From positions 1 through 64,000 of the forward strand of contig JASANE010028793.1 of assembly GCA_030248225.1 (NCBI GenBank): 64,000 bases of DNA. The letters run 5' to 3'. A model generated the notes under the pieces. It searched no databases. It had not been told where the DNA came from and saw only the letters and a list, made by a program, of their open reading frames with translations. This document shows, one piece after another, positions 12,055-21,430 of the stretch. The DNA is from Trileptium ribeirensis (Eukaryota; Nematoda; Enoplea; Enoplida; Thoracostomopsidae). Both the position numbers and the translations under genes were made by a program. Position 1 is the first letter of the stretch; the number at the start of each line of letters is the position of its first letter.

Positions 12055-13338
12055 CTAAGAGGGGAAAAAATCGGCTAGCTACAATTTTCCCCGGTGGGAA
12101 AGAATTGGCTGGCTAGCCAATTTTTTCCGGCGGGAAAGAATTGGCTGGCTAGCCAATTTTTTCCGGCGGGAAAGAATTGGCTGGCTAGCCAATTTTTTCC
12201 GGCGGGAAAGAATTGGCTGGCTAGCCAATTTTTTGCAGCGAAAAAATTGGCTGGCTAGCCAATTTTTTCCGCGGGAAAGAATTGGCTGGCTAGCCAATTT
12301 TTTCCGGTGGGAAAGAATTGGCTGGCTAGCCAATTTTTTCCGGTGGGAAAGAATTGGCTGGCTAGCCAATTTTTTCCGGTGGGAAAGAATTGGCTGGCTA
12401 GCCAATTTTTTCCGGTGGGAAAGAATTGGCTGGCTAGCCAATTTTTTCCGGTGGGAAAGAATTGGCTGGCTAGCCAATTTTTTCCGGTGGGAAAGAATTG
12501 GCTGGCTAGCCAATTTTTTCCGGTGGGAAAGAATTGGCTGGCTAGCCAATTTTTTTCCGGTGGAAAGAATTGGCTGGCTAGCCAATTTTTTCAGTGGGAA
12601 AAAATTGGCTGGCTAGCCAATTTTTTCAGGTGGGAAAGAATTGGCTGGCTAGCCAATTTTTTCATGGCAAAAAATTGGCTGGCTAGCCAATTTTTTGCCG
12701 GGTGAAGAATTGGCTGGCTAGCCAATTTTTTCCGGTGGGAAAGAATTGGCTGGCTAGCCAATTTTTTCCGGTGGGAAAGAATTGGCTGGCTAGCCAATTT
12801 TTTCCGGTGGGAAAGAATTGGCTGGCTAGCCAATTTTTTCCGGTGGGAAAGAATTGGCTGGCTAGCCAATTTTTTCCGGGGGGAAACAATTGGCTAGCCA
12901 ATTTTTTCCGGGGGGAAACAATTGGCTAGCCAATTTTTTGGGGGGGGAAACAATTGGCTAGCCAATTTTTTCCGGGGGGAAACAATTGGCTAGCCAATTT
13001 TTTCCCGGGGGAAACAATTGGCTAGCCAATTTTTTCCCGGGGGAAACAATTGGCTAGCCAATTTTTTCCGGGGGGAAAGAATTGGCTAGCCAATTTTTTT
13101 CCGGGGGGAAAGAATTGGCTAGCCAATTTTTTTCCGGGGGGAAAGAAGTGGCTAGCCAATTTTTTTCCGGGGGGAAAGAATTGGCTAGCCAATTTTTTTC
13201 CGGGGGGAAAGAATTGGCTAGCCAATTTTTTTCCGGGGGGAAAGAATTGGCTAGCCAATTTTTTCCGGGGGGAAAGAATTGGCTAGCCAATTTTTTCCGG
13301 GGGGAAAGAATGGTAGGGGGAGAAAAATGGCTGTTACA
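12055..13338 (-). repeat. Expanded right terminal region: palindromic 36-bp and 32-bp tandem array
   Basis: After the inner TIR match at 12055-12105 come about 21 units of 36 bp (to about 12880) centred on TTGGCTGGCTAGCCAA. About 13 units of 32 bp follow (12880-13310), centred on the perfect palindrome AATTGGCTAGCCAATT and separated by TTTTTCCGGGGGGAAAG. The left end has only about two such motifs, so the array grew on one side. The tip is CTGTTACA. Every reading frame lacking stops here is a by-product of the 36-bp period. Confidence 0.95.
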
Positions 13339-13342
13339 CCGG

Positions 13343-13939
13343 GCTTAAATCTGTTTGTAGGACTTGAGCAAGCCGAGCATGAAACTATAAGGGAGAGCAG
13401 ATCCGAGACAGATATTAAAAATCTGGCTCTCTTTTACCTCTACCTTGGAGGTCGATTGTCCCGAGGACCTTAGCTGTGGCCTGCCCTATAACATTTGACG
13501 CCATTCAATCGAACAAGACTAGAATAGTGCGCCATCACTGCACCACAGGCCCGACAAACTCGCGTTACAGCTATGTCATGTATGATGGCGTAGTGAGGCG
13601 TTATATATATGCAATTACATAGCTATGGATTATGCAATGCGACGACCTTTGAGAACGATTACATGGCGCCAGAAATTTAAACACTACATAAAATAAATTC
13701 TTGAAGATAGCACCATGCCACAGCGAACTTTATTCACGTGAATAACGAAGTGTTTACATTGAGTACGACACGGTCCGAATTGTGGTCACAATGCATCCGA
13801 TCTAATCCAAATGCGGTGCCTACCGTATACCATAGCAAAATCTGATTCGGATCCGATAAAATTGGCCTCGCTATGTCGTCGAATCGAATGAAATGCAATA
13901 CGAAAACTCTAGATTGTTCACTTGCAAATCGGATTGGAC
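13343..13939. other. No gene seen
   Basis: Right flank of the Ginger element. Only incidental ORFs on the minus strand. Confidence 0.5.
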
Positions 13940-14215
13940 GCAATATGAACACGCTTTTTAACACATGCGACTGTTCTAAGGAAACTTTATACATTACGAA
14001 GTAGTGTATTAACTCAGCTCGTTGCATAGCGTGCGCTGTTATTCGTCTGCGTTGCGACGAGTCTTAAGTATCTGAGCAACAGTGTCCTCATATCTCAGTG
14101 GTTCGCAAGCGCGACTCTAAGCCAAAAAACTTGGGTTCGGTTCATGGCGCCCATAACAGTCTTTTCATCGCTAGTCGAAATGCAAAATAATTCATGAAGT
14201 AAGGGATTAATGAAA
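13940..14215 (+). mobile_element. tRNA-derived SINE, copy 1
   Basis: A tRNA-like promoter region is visible: TATCTCAGTGGTTCGC (A-box-like, about 14091-14106) followed by GGTTCGGTTCA (B-box-like, 14134-14144). The upstream block GCTGTTATTCGTCTGCGTTGCG also occurs, complemented, at about 48340-48380, and the whole unit recurs at 14232-14500. The stems of a functional tRNA do not pair, so this is a SINE and not a tRNA gene. Confidence 0.65.
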
Positions 14216-14231
14216 AGTTAGCGGACCGCTT

Positions 14232-14500
14232 TGTGTAAACGTTTAACGCATGTGGCTGCTCTACGTGAACTTTACACATTACGAAGTAGTCCATTGACTC
14301 AGTTCATTGTGTAGCGTGTGTTTACCTGTGTTGTCATTAGCTCCCGTTGCAAGTGCCTTTAAAATCTGAGCAAACAGTGTCATCATAGTTTAGCAAGCAC
14401 TACTCTAAGCCAGACGATGCTAGTTCAATTAATCGCACCAGCAACGGCTTGACAACACTAGGAAAATGCAAACTAATTCATGACACAAAGATGTTAAGGC
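14232..14500 (+). mobile_element. tRNA-derived SINE, copy 2
   Basis: Tandem diverged relative of the preceding unit. Shared blocks are ATTACGAAGTAGT, AACTCAG/GACTCAG, TAGCGTG, TCTGAGCAA, CAGTGTC, ACTCTAAGCCA and ATGCAAA.TAATTCATGA in the same order. Its A box is more damaged (CATAGTTTAGCAAGC). Confidence 0.6.
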
Positions 14501-15040
14501 AAAACTTTTCAACGGACAGTAGGTCAGTGTTTATAGAGGTTAGGTTATGACGTAACTCCATATATATATATATGCGTTCGTTCGAGACACATTTTGCGCT
14601 TTAGTCTATTGTGACGACGATGTTTTGTTCCACAAAAACTCGTTTGTGTTTGTTTATATTAATCTAATACTTATGTACAATTATTGTATCCTCCATGTTC
14701 GTTTAGCTATAATTGGGGAATGCAGGTATAGCATCGTTAACGACTAACGTTAATTATATATTGCGAATACTATCAAGTCCCCCAGCGAATTCCCATTTTC
14801 CCATCGAATAATCACTATGTCTCCCAAAGCCTAAGGCTAAACCTGAGCCTACGTCTAAATCTAAACTCAATTTTGGCCCATCCGTTTCGGGGGGTGGCTT
14901 GACATGATCCTATGTCCTACAGCTTCTTTATGGAATAGCTTACGTGCTATGGGAACGGAAAAAATGAATACACCTATACCTAGTTACTAAACGCTACACT
15001 GTCTATATTTGAGAAACAATGCAGTGTACATATACTGGGC
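14501..15040. other. No gene seen
   Basis: AT-rich with a short TATATA run near 14562. No domain, no convincing ORF. Confidence 0.5.
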
Positions 15041-15335
15041 TCTCCATTCGCTGAAAATTTTGCCAGGGGCGTGAACCGGGGGGGGGGCACCTGTTGTGAA
15101 CCAGGGGGAACCTAAAAATGCCTAGGGGCCCCCCACCCCCAATTTGAAGAGCCCATGTATAAACATATAATCTGGTCGAGATGATTCATAATTCCATCCG
15201 TCCGGGATTGATAAAATGTACGTGCAAAAATGACCGATGGTGAGGACGCCACTTGTGACTCTGGTTACATCTTTGGACCTTGTACGTGCCCAAAAGTTGG
15301 AGATACAAAGAATGACGGCATTACCATACCGTGCC
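15041..15335 (+). repeat. Composite dispersed repeats
   Basis: Bases 15040-15080 (TCTCCATTCGCTGAAAATTT, GGCGTGAACCGGG) match 30475-30530 in order. Bases 15215-15330 match 2975-3130. A G-run and C-run (15079-15090, 15127-15139) lie between. Two interspersed families seem to abut here. Confidence 0.45.
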
Positions 15336-16304
15336 ATATATATATACAGCGAATATATTCTTTTCTATTCTTTATATATTTATGCTTTCCATCCACTTAA
15401 ATATCTAAATATTTACATTAAAATACGACTGTATTATAAAGTTTATATATGCTTTGCTATTATTTGCTAACCCATATTTGTGCTTCATTAGATATTCTAT
15501 TATTTTATAAATATATTATACTCGTACACTTGTATTATTTGCACTACCAACAGCTCCTTGCTTAAGGCTAAACTTGAAAGGATTAATATGGAAACGTCAA
15601 ATTAAATAAATGCTAAGTCGTAGTTACTGCTACAGAATATCAATTAATAACTACCTACATCTAATTATTCCGTTTACTTCCACGACATCGTCAATTAGTG
15701 AAAAACATTGTCAAAAACCCTCAATGTTTTATAAACCTGCTTTTGTGTAATACTGCTCCAATTGTGATCGATCATTATCGCGCATAAAAAAGAGAACAAC
15801 AAACATATCAACGCAATCGAAATAATAAGAAACGAAAGTATTCTTATCAAGTTATAAAAGGTATAAAACAGTATTTCGAACCCAATTCTTGGCTTGATCA
15901 ATACAATGATTAAACTCGAGTGTTGCAATTCACTACTTAGACAAGAGTCGCAATCGAATTTAGTTCTAACGACATGTTAGACAAATGCGGAAATTCTACA
16001 AAATAAACGGGACATAAGGCTTGCTAAGCTACTTTCTCATGTGGTTATTAGATGGGCAATATGGTGTAAAACGTGACAGGAAAGCCGCAACAATAACCTC
16101 TGTAACGCGCGCATTCACTGTACTTGAATAATATATATAGCATAGGTATTACATCAGCCGTTCCAACGGTCACAGTGTAGCGTCTATAGCACAACACAGA
16201 ATTACATAAGTCGAACTAGCTTAACCATCTCGTCTCAATGACCGTAGACTACAGTAGTTCACTAACGTGAAAAACATGCAGTTCCTAGTAAACGTGAGAA
16301 ATAG
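15336..16304. other. AT-rich stretch without recognisable gene
   Basis: Starts with TATATA-rich sequence. ORFs are short and composition-driven. Nothing assignable. Confidence 0.5.
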
Positions 16305-16985
16305 GACCCGCGACCACGCCCTGCGCGGTGTAGTCCGACCCGCGGCCACACCCTGCGCGTGTAGTCCGACCCGCGGCCACACCCTGCACGGTGTAGTCCG
16401 GCCCGCGGTCACACCCTGCACGGTGTAGTCCGGCCCGCGGTCACACCCTGCACGGTGTAGTCCGGCCCGCGGTCACACCCTGCACGGTGTAGTCCGGCCC
16501 GCGGCCAAGCCCTGCGCGGTGTAGTCGGGCCCGCGGCCACGCCCTGCGCGGTGTAGTCCGGCCCGCGGCCACGCCCTGCGCGGTGTAGTCCGGCCCGCGG
16601 CCACGCCCTGCGCGGTGTAGTCCGGCCGCGGCCACGCCCTGCGCGGTGTAGTCCGGCCCTCGCCCACGCCCTGCGCGGTGTAGCCCGGCCACCCGCTATG
16701 CGGTGTAATCCGGCCCACGGCCACGCCCTGCGCGGTGTAGTCCGGCCCGCGGCCACGCCCTGTGCGGTGTAGTCCGGCCCGCGGCCACGCCCTGCGCGCT
16801 GTAGTCCGGCCCGCGGCCACGCCCTGCGCGGTGTAGTCCGGCCCGCGGCCACGCCCTGCGCGGTGTAGTCCGGCCCGCGGCCACCCCCTGCGCGGTGTAG
16901 CCCGGCCCGCGGCCATACCCTGCGCGGTGTAGCCGGACTCACACCCGTGAGCCCCCGAAAATTTGCAACTACATATTTGAAATAG
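16305..16985. repeat. GC-rich 32-bp minisatellite, left part
   Basis: About 20 contiguous 32-bp units of GCCCGCGGCCACGCCC plus TGCGCGGTGTAGTCCG with few substitutions. After 16945 comes a distinct spacer, CGAAAATTTGCAACTAC plus TTTGAAATAGCCG, that recurs in the right part. Units are contiguous with no unique spacers. Overlapping long ORFs on the minus strand encode only the repeated string TTPRRAW and its frameshifted versions. Confidence 0.95.
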
Positions 16986-16993
16986 CCGTGGGG

Positions 16994-17828
16994 CAGGGAA
17001 TAACCGGAACCAGCAACCGGAACCGTCCATTTAAACCGGATCCGAAACCTGGTTTTCGAAACTTATATATAGTAACTGTGCTTACAACGCATGGAGCGTA
17101 GAATAAACATTTTCGCTCTGTCTGCAATCGCCTCCCTTTAGTACACATACGTTTGTTACACGTTGTTGTGCAGGAAACTTGAAATTATTGGTTTATATGG
17201 TTCTGAGAGAAAATAATAGAGTTATTTTCTGATCAGTGGTCAGAGACACTGTTTAGGTTAGCGTTGTGCAAACAGTGTTTGTTAGATGATAATGATGATA
17301 AATTTTTAATCAGAGTGCTATAAATGAGACAAATTGTGATACTGTTCCCACAGTTTCAATAAATACAGGTCATTGCTAAGAAAGCGGTTTCTGGCTGCGT
17401 TGCAGATAACGTTACTTTACTTTAACGTAGACTTATTTACAAATTTTACAAGCGCACTGGCTGGTGCTTAACGCAATTTATGTTAGCCAAGCTTACGCTA
17501 AGTATATATACTTCTACGTAATCATACTCTGTTACCGAATTGGACGGTTTAATTAGAACATACCCCGCAGATTTCCGAATGTGTTCGTACTAAAATTATG
17601 TGCCCTACTTACGTTTCACACGGCAAATTGCTGAGTTAATCTTTTCTTTTGCTGTATTGGAACTTGATCATTGTACATATATTAGATATGTTTGGACCGC
17701 AGATGAAGCAAAAATATGGGAAATTTCAAAAAAAATTTAAACCGGAATTCCGGTATGGTTTTTGCCCTTTGCCAGAACCGTAACCGAAACATGATTTTCG
17801 CCGGAACCGAAATTCCGGTTACTCCCTG
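16994..17828 (+). mobile_element. Non-autonomous hAT-like element, copy B, with 8-bp target duplication
   Basis: 835 bp. The left end reads CAGGGAATAACCGGAACC; the right end, complemented, reads CAGGGAGTAACCGGAATT. It is flanked by CCGTGGGG (16986-16993) and CCGTGCGG (17829-17836), an 8-bp duplication with one mismatch. The minisatellite spacer at about 17915-17945 shows the same sequence without an insertion (AATAGCCGTGTGGTGTAGC), an empty-site paralogue. CAGGG ends and 8-bp duplications are characteristic of hAT transposons. No transposase is encoded. Confidence 0.88.
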
Positions 17829-18120
17829 CCGTGCGGTGTAGCCCGGCCCGCGGCCACACCCTGCTCGGTGTAGCCCGATCCACGCCCGAGGGCCGCCGAA
17901 AATTTGCAACTACATGTTTGAAATAGCCGTGTGGTGTAGCCCGGCCGGCTGCAACGCACTGCGCGGTATAGCTCAGCCCGCGGGTAAGTCCTCCGCGGTA
18001 TAGCCCGGCCCGCGGCTACGCCCTGTGCGGTGTAGACCGGCCCGCGGCACGCCCTGCGCGGTGTAGCCCCACCCACGCTCGGGGGCCGCCGAAAATTTGC
18101 AACTACGTATTTGAAATATC
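17829..18120. repeat. GC-rich minisatellite, right part
   Basis: Diverged units of the same GGTGTAGCCCGGCCCGCGG family, interspersed with two more copies of the CGAAAATTTGCAACTAC/TTTGAAATA spacer (about 17895-17930 and 18087-18120). Confidence 0.85.
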
Positions 18121-19511
18121 CGAAATTGCTTGGCACTGTCCAGTCCCAATATTAAAATATATTAATTACGTATGCAGTGTACGTGTCTATGTGATATATA
18201 TATACGTGATTTGTGTATGTCATCACATTGCACTATAGCAAATCAATACAGCTTTTTGGTTTCAAAAACAATTGGAATACGAAAAAATTAGATGACAACT
18301 TAACGTCGAATATCACAGAATTTAGGTATATATTGAAATCAGGCATACTAAGTTGTGCGTTTATATTTTTTCGAATAGTTAGCAGGACACACGTTTTGTA
18401 TAGCTCAAAAATGTCTTGTATTTTCCCATTTTGTTCGCATATGCTAATTTTTGTGCAAAGTTCATAAATCTTGGGTTCATTTTAAGAGCTTTTGCCACCC
18501 TCATTCCACGTTTATTTTTGTTTTCATATCACCTGTATTAAGTCAGCGTGACGGCTTTCCACGCTGATCAACGTATTGTTGCTTTGGCATCTAAAATAAT
18601 CTTATATCGACACGAGATCTCTTATTACTATTACCAGTCGGCCACAGGATTACATGCACTCAGGAAAGGCGACTACCCTGTATGTATTCTAGAATGTTAG
18701 AATTTTGGCCGGCGACCAGCTCACGTGGAGCCAGCCCATCCAGGGTGCCAGGCCTCGATTTCCAAAGGGCCGGGCCGTCCTCACCTCTAGTACCTAAGAC
18801 ATAAAATTTATTGAATTGTCGCGCTTATTTATTGACAATGCAAACGAAGGTCCTAAAAGTGTCAACATGTGTTGTATTGGTTTATGCCACATTATTTCAT
18901 TGCGATCAATCATTAAGATATGACGTCTCTTCATAGCATTTGCAAAACAAACCGACAAAGCACTCGAGATAATTAGAAAAGCTTGGGAATTTCTATCCAG
19001 CAACAACGGTTTTACACCACAGTTTTTTTTACTTTTCCAAATGCTGTATTGTATTAAATAATAGCCGAACGTAAAAGATAGTTATAGTTGTAGTCGGGTA
19101 ACGTTTTGCTCAAGGAGAAACCTCATTACGGCAAAATTGGGTGTACACATGGACGAAAATTTTAAGCAATTGTGATATTAGTTATCCGACTACAGCAGCA
19201 CAATCGCCGGTAAATGTCTTTAATATCGATAATGCATGCAAAAAACCGCAGTAACTTTAATTTATATTATTCACACACACATTCTATATATTGAATGGAA
19301 ACGTAATCCAACGTTTTAAATAGCACCTTTGAGTGTTCAGGAAGAAAGAACTAGTATGAGACTATATATTTTAAGGGTAACTGAATAGGATGAATGTAAA
19401 TGTACTTGCGAGCTATCCTGGGCCGGGGCCAATGGGAGGTCCCCTTTTTTCGCAAAGTACTTCTGTAGAAAAAATATCTAAATGCGCGCGAATTCAGCTA
19501 AAAAAAATTTT
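18121..19511. other. No gene; a hAT-like end fragment at about 18735-18787
   Basis: AT-rich, no domain. Around 18737-18787, CAGGGTGCCAGGCCTCGATT leads to CCGGGCCGTCCTCACCTCTA, which looks like the end of a hAT element. A related sequence (CCTGACCGTCC ... CCCGTCCTCATCTCTACC) sits near 21432-21470. Both are weak. Confidence 0.35.
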
Positions 19512-19844
19512 GCTTGCACAACCAATGCTCATAAAATCATGCAAGCTCTTATTGCATCAATCTAAAAATTAAACGATTGAGGCATCCTCGTTGAAATAAC
19601 AGCGTAATAGTGTTCCATTTTTGCTTGCACAACCAATGCTCATCAAATCATGCAAGCTCTTATTGCATCAATCTAAAAATTAAACGATTGAGGCATCCTC
19701 GTTGAAATAACAGCGTAATAGTGTTCCATTTTTGCTTGCACAACCAATGCTCATCAAATCATGCAAGCTCTTATTGCATCAATCTAAAAATTAAACGATT
19801 GAGGCATCCTCGTTGAAATAACAGCGTAATAGTGTTCCCTTTTC
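19512..19844. repeat. Perfect tandem triplication, 111-bp unit
   Basis: GCTTGCACAACCAATGCTCAT recurs at 19512, 19623 and 19734, and the whole 111-bp unit is almost identical in all three. High identity implies a recent event. The array truncates the coding remnant described next. Confidence 0.95.
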
Positions 19845-20166
19845 TTATCCTTTGTTGTACTGGAAACTGGTAGTTGTCCGGAGGACACCAGGAACTTTTA
19901 ACGAGATCGTAAAGACGTTCAGATTTGGGAATATTATCGATATAAATTCCGATATCATTCACTATCTCTGGATGCTCTGGGCCAACTGAGGTAGTGTCCC
20001 CCGTTACTTATTGATTTCCAGAGCCTGAAGTTCCTCGTGTTTCTAGATTTGTCGATTCAGTAGTTGCTGGTTCGGGAGTTGACGATTCTGTTTCACGATT
20101 AGGCTGTTGTTGGCCAACAAATTGAAATAGCTTTAGTTGTTTAGTCGGTGGTGGACGTCCGCTCAT
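19845..20166 (-). pseudogene. N-terminal fragment of a hAT/ZMYM-type (TTF-domain) transposase
   Basis: Reading from the ATG at 20166, a short Gln/Thr/Ser-rich leader is followed, after one in-frame TAA (20008-20010), by NDIGIYIDNIPKSERLYDL and WCPPDNYQFP. The pattern 'DIG.Y...........L....W.P...Y.FP' is the start of the TTF-type zinc-finger region in hAT-like transposases related to ZMYM proteins. The frame then enters the 111-bp repeats and ends, so the zinc cysteines and the DDE/hAT core are missing. Assignment rests on these short motifs. It could be the autonomous relative of one of the hAT-like families in this window, which cannot be shown here. Confidence 0.55.
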
Positions 20167-20689
20167 TATAGTATATAAAATTTGTGAAGATTGACAGTTG
20201 TAATTTGTAATATTATACCTCATGCACTTAATGTAGTAGTCTGAAATAAGACACAAAAATGAGAAATAGACGCCGAACAGGTTCTTGTCACTAGAATTCT
20301 ATCTATGGCTTCTGGTTCGTGGCATCATTATGACAGGACCCCCTTTCAAAAATCCTGGAGTCGGATTTAGCTCTATCTATTCAATACAGCAAGTGGTATG
20401 GCGTTACAAAATTAAAAATATATTGCCTTTAAAATCCGTTGGTTGGTGTTGCATGTGTCTTTCCGATACGATAAAGGAGCTCAGAGCTGAGGAAGTACAG
20501 GTGAGAATTTCATCCGGCAGGCCGGGCGGGCCGACACCTGATTACGAAATGCTATATACAGACTAGTAAACGTAACAAATTACAAAAAGTGACCGGAGCA
20601 ACAAGCATAGTATATATTTGGTATCTGATTTGTGTGTACATGTGTTTCAACTATTTAATCAATTTATAATAAGTATCACGTTTTAGGCA
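20167..20689. other. No gene seen
   Basis: Flank of the hAT fragment, without recognisable exon. A 93-codon ORF at 20285-20566 has no domain. Confidence 0.45.
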
Positions 20690-21430
20690 ATTGATGTCAA
20701 AACCACCATACAAAAAGCTCGCTAGCTAAAGATGATAAAATCATAAAGCTTTAAAAGCCACATATTCATAATCAGCGACATCGAACACTCCCGAGCGCAA
20801 CAAATTAGCAATTTTGAAGTGATTTTAATATTTGCATAAAATTATCTAATTAGCTGTTTTAATCAACTAATTAGAATATACTGCCAGGTTTTAGAGCTTC
20901 AGAAATGTCATATTCGTGATCAGAGACAAAGAAAACTCCAAGGTGCAATTTATTTTTAATTATTGACCACTTTGAAAATTTTTAATTATTGACCACTTTG
21001 AAAATTTTAAAAAAATAGGTAATTGACAATTATATAATTAGTAATTAGCTAATTAATTAACTAATTAGCATTTTCTAACTTCCTCAAATAGTAAATAAGC
21101 ACCAGATTCATAATCACCACGGCGAGATGTAGTATATGCACCAAAACAATAGCTTTACACTAATTATTTATTGAAAAATATGCATTTTTGTTTGAAATTG
21201 CTAAAAATAAGCTAACACGCTTAACTAATTAGGTAACAACTAATTAACTAAAGTAAATTTTGAGAAAATCTATATGTTTTGCACATTTCGCTCATTAGGC
21301 CTTACAAACAAAAGTTTTTTTGTTTAAATCGGCCCAGTAATCATTCACCGGATGGACGGACGGACAGACGGTGACGAATTTTCCCCTTCTGACCAAAACA
21401 AAAACGTTTTGCTTCGATCCGCTTAATAAG
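20690..21430 (+). repeat. Old copy of the interspersed repeat with RTE/SINE-like tail
   Basis: Repeated CTAATTAGCTAATTA blocks, then AATCGGCCCAGTAATCATT, GATGGACGGACGGACAGACGG and AAAACAAAAACGTTTTGCTTCG, follow the same plan as 8188-8428 and 41350-41580 but much diverged. A local duplication of TTTTAATTATTGACCACTTTG lies at 20953-21009. Confidence 0.5.

Larger units (their letters stand above)
9793..13338 (+). mobile_element. Ginger-type integrase DNA transposon, complete but decayed
   Basis: The element is 3546 bp long. It begins TGTAACAGCTAC and ends with CTGTTACA; both sides are flanked by CCGG (9789-9792 and 13339-13342), a 4-bp target duplication. The left terminal inverted repeat (9793-9884) is matched in reverse complement by the right end plus 12055-12105. 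The interior carries a Gypsy-like integrase, a GPY/F-like module and an OTU protease. TGT ends, a 4-bp duplication and integrase plus OTU are, to my knowledge, features of Ginger1-type cut-and-paste elements; no gag, protease or reverse transcriptase is present. The right terminal region has expanded into a palindromic tandem array. Frameshifts and stops in the integrase suggest the copy cannot move by itself. Confidence 0.85.

Noticed and set aside
12079..13290. Several long overlapping ORFs on both strands (up to 168 codons)
   Set aside because: They are frames through the 36-bp and 32-bp palindromic array. Each encodes only the unit (for example NWLASQFFP), with no start or domain logic.
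9793..13338. Maverick/Polinton or Ty3/Gypsy retrotransposon
   Set aside because: No DNA polymerase B, packaging ATPase, gag, protease or RT; the 4-bp CCGG duplication and short element with TIRs fit Ginger better.
14087..14155. tRNA gene on the plus strand
   Set aside because: Same reasons: no acceptor stem, and a second tandem copy with a damaged A box.
16305..16945. CRISPR-like array (32-bp repeats)
   Set aside because: Units are contiguous with no unique spacers and lie in eukaryotic repeat-rich DNA without cas genes.
16409..17030. ORFs of 177 and 185 codons on the minus strand
   Set aside because: They are produced by the GC-rich 32-bp repeat, which changes frame every unit and lacks stops in all frames. 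The larger runs into a transposon end.
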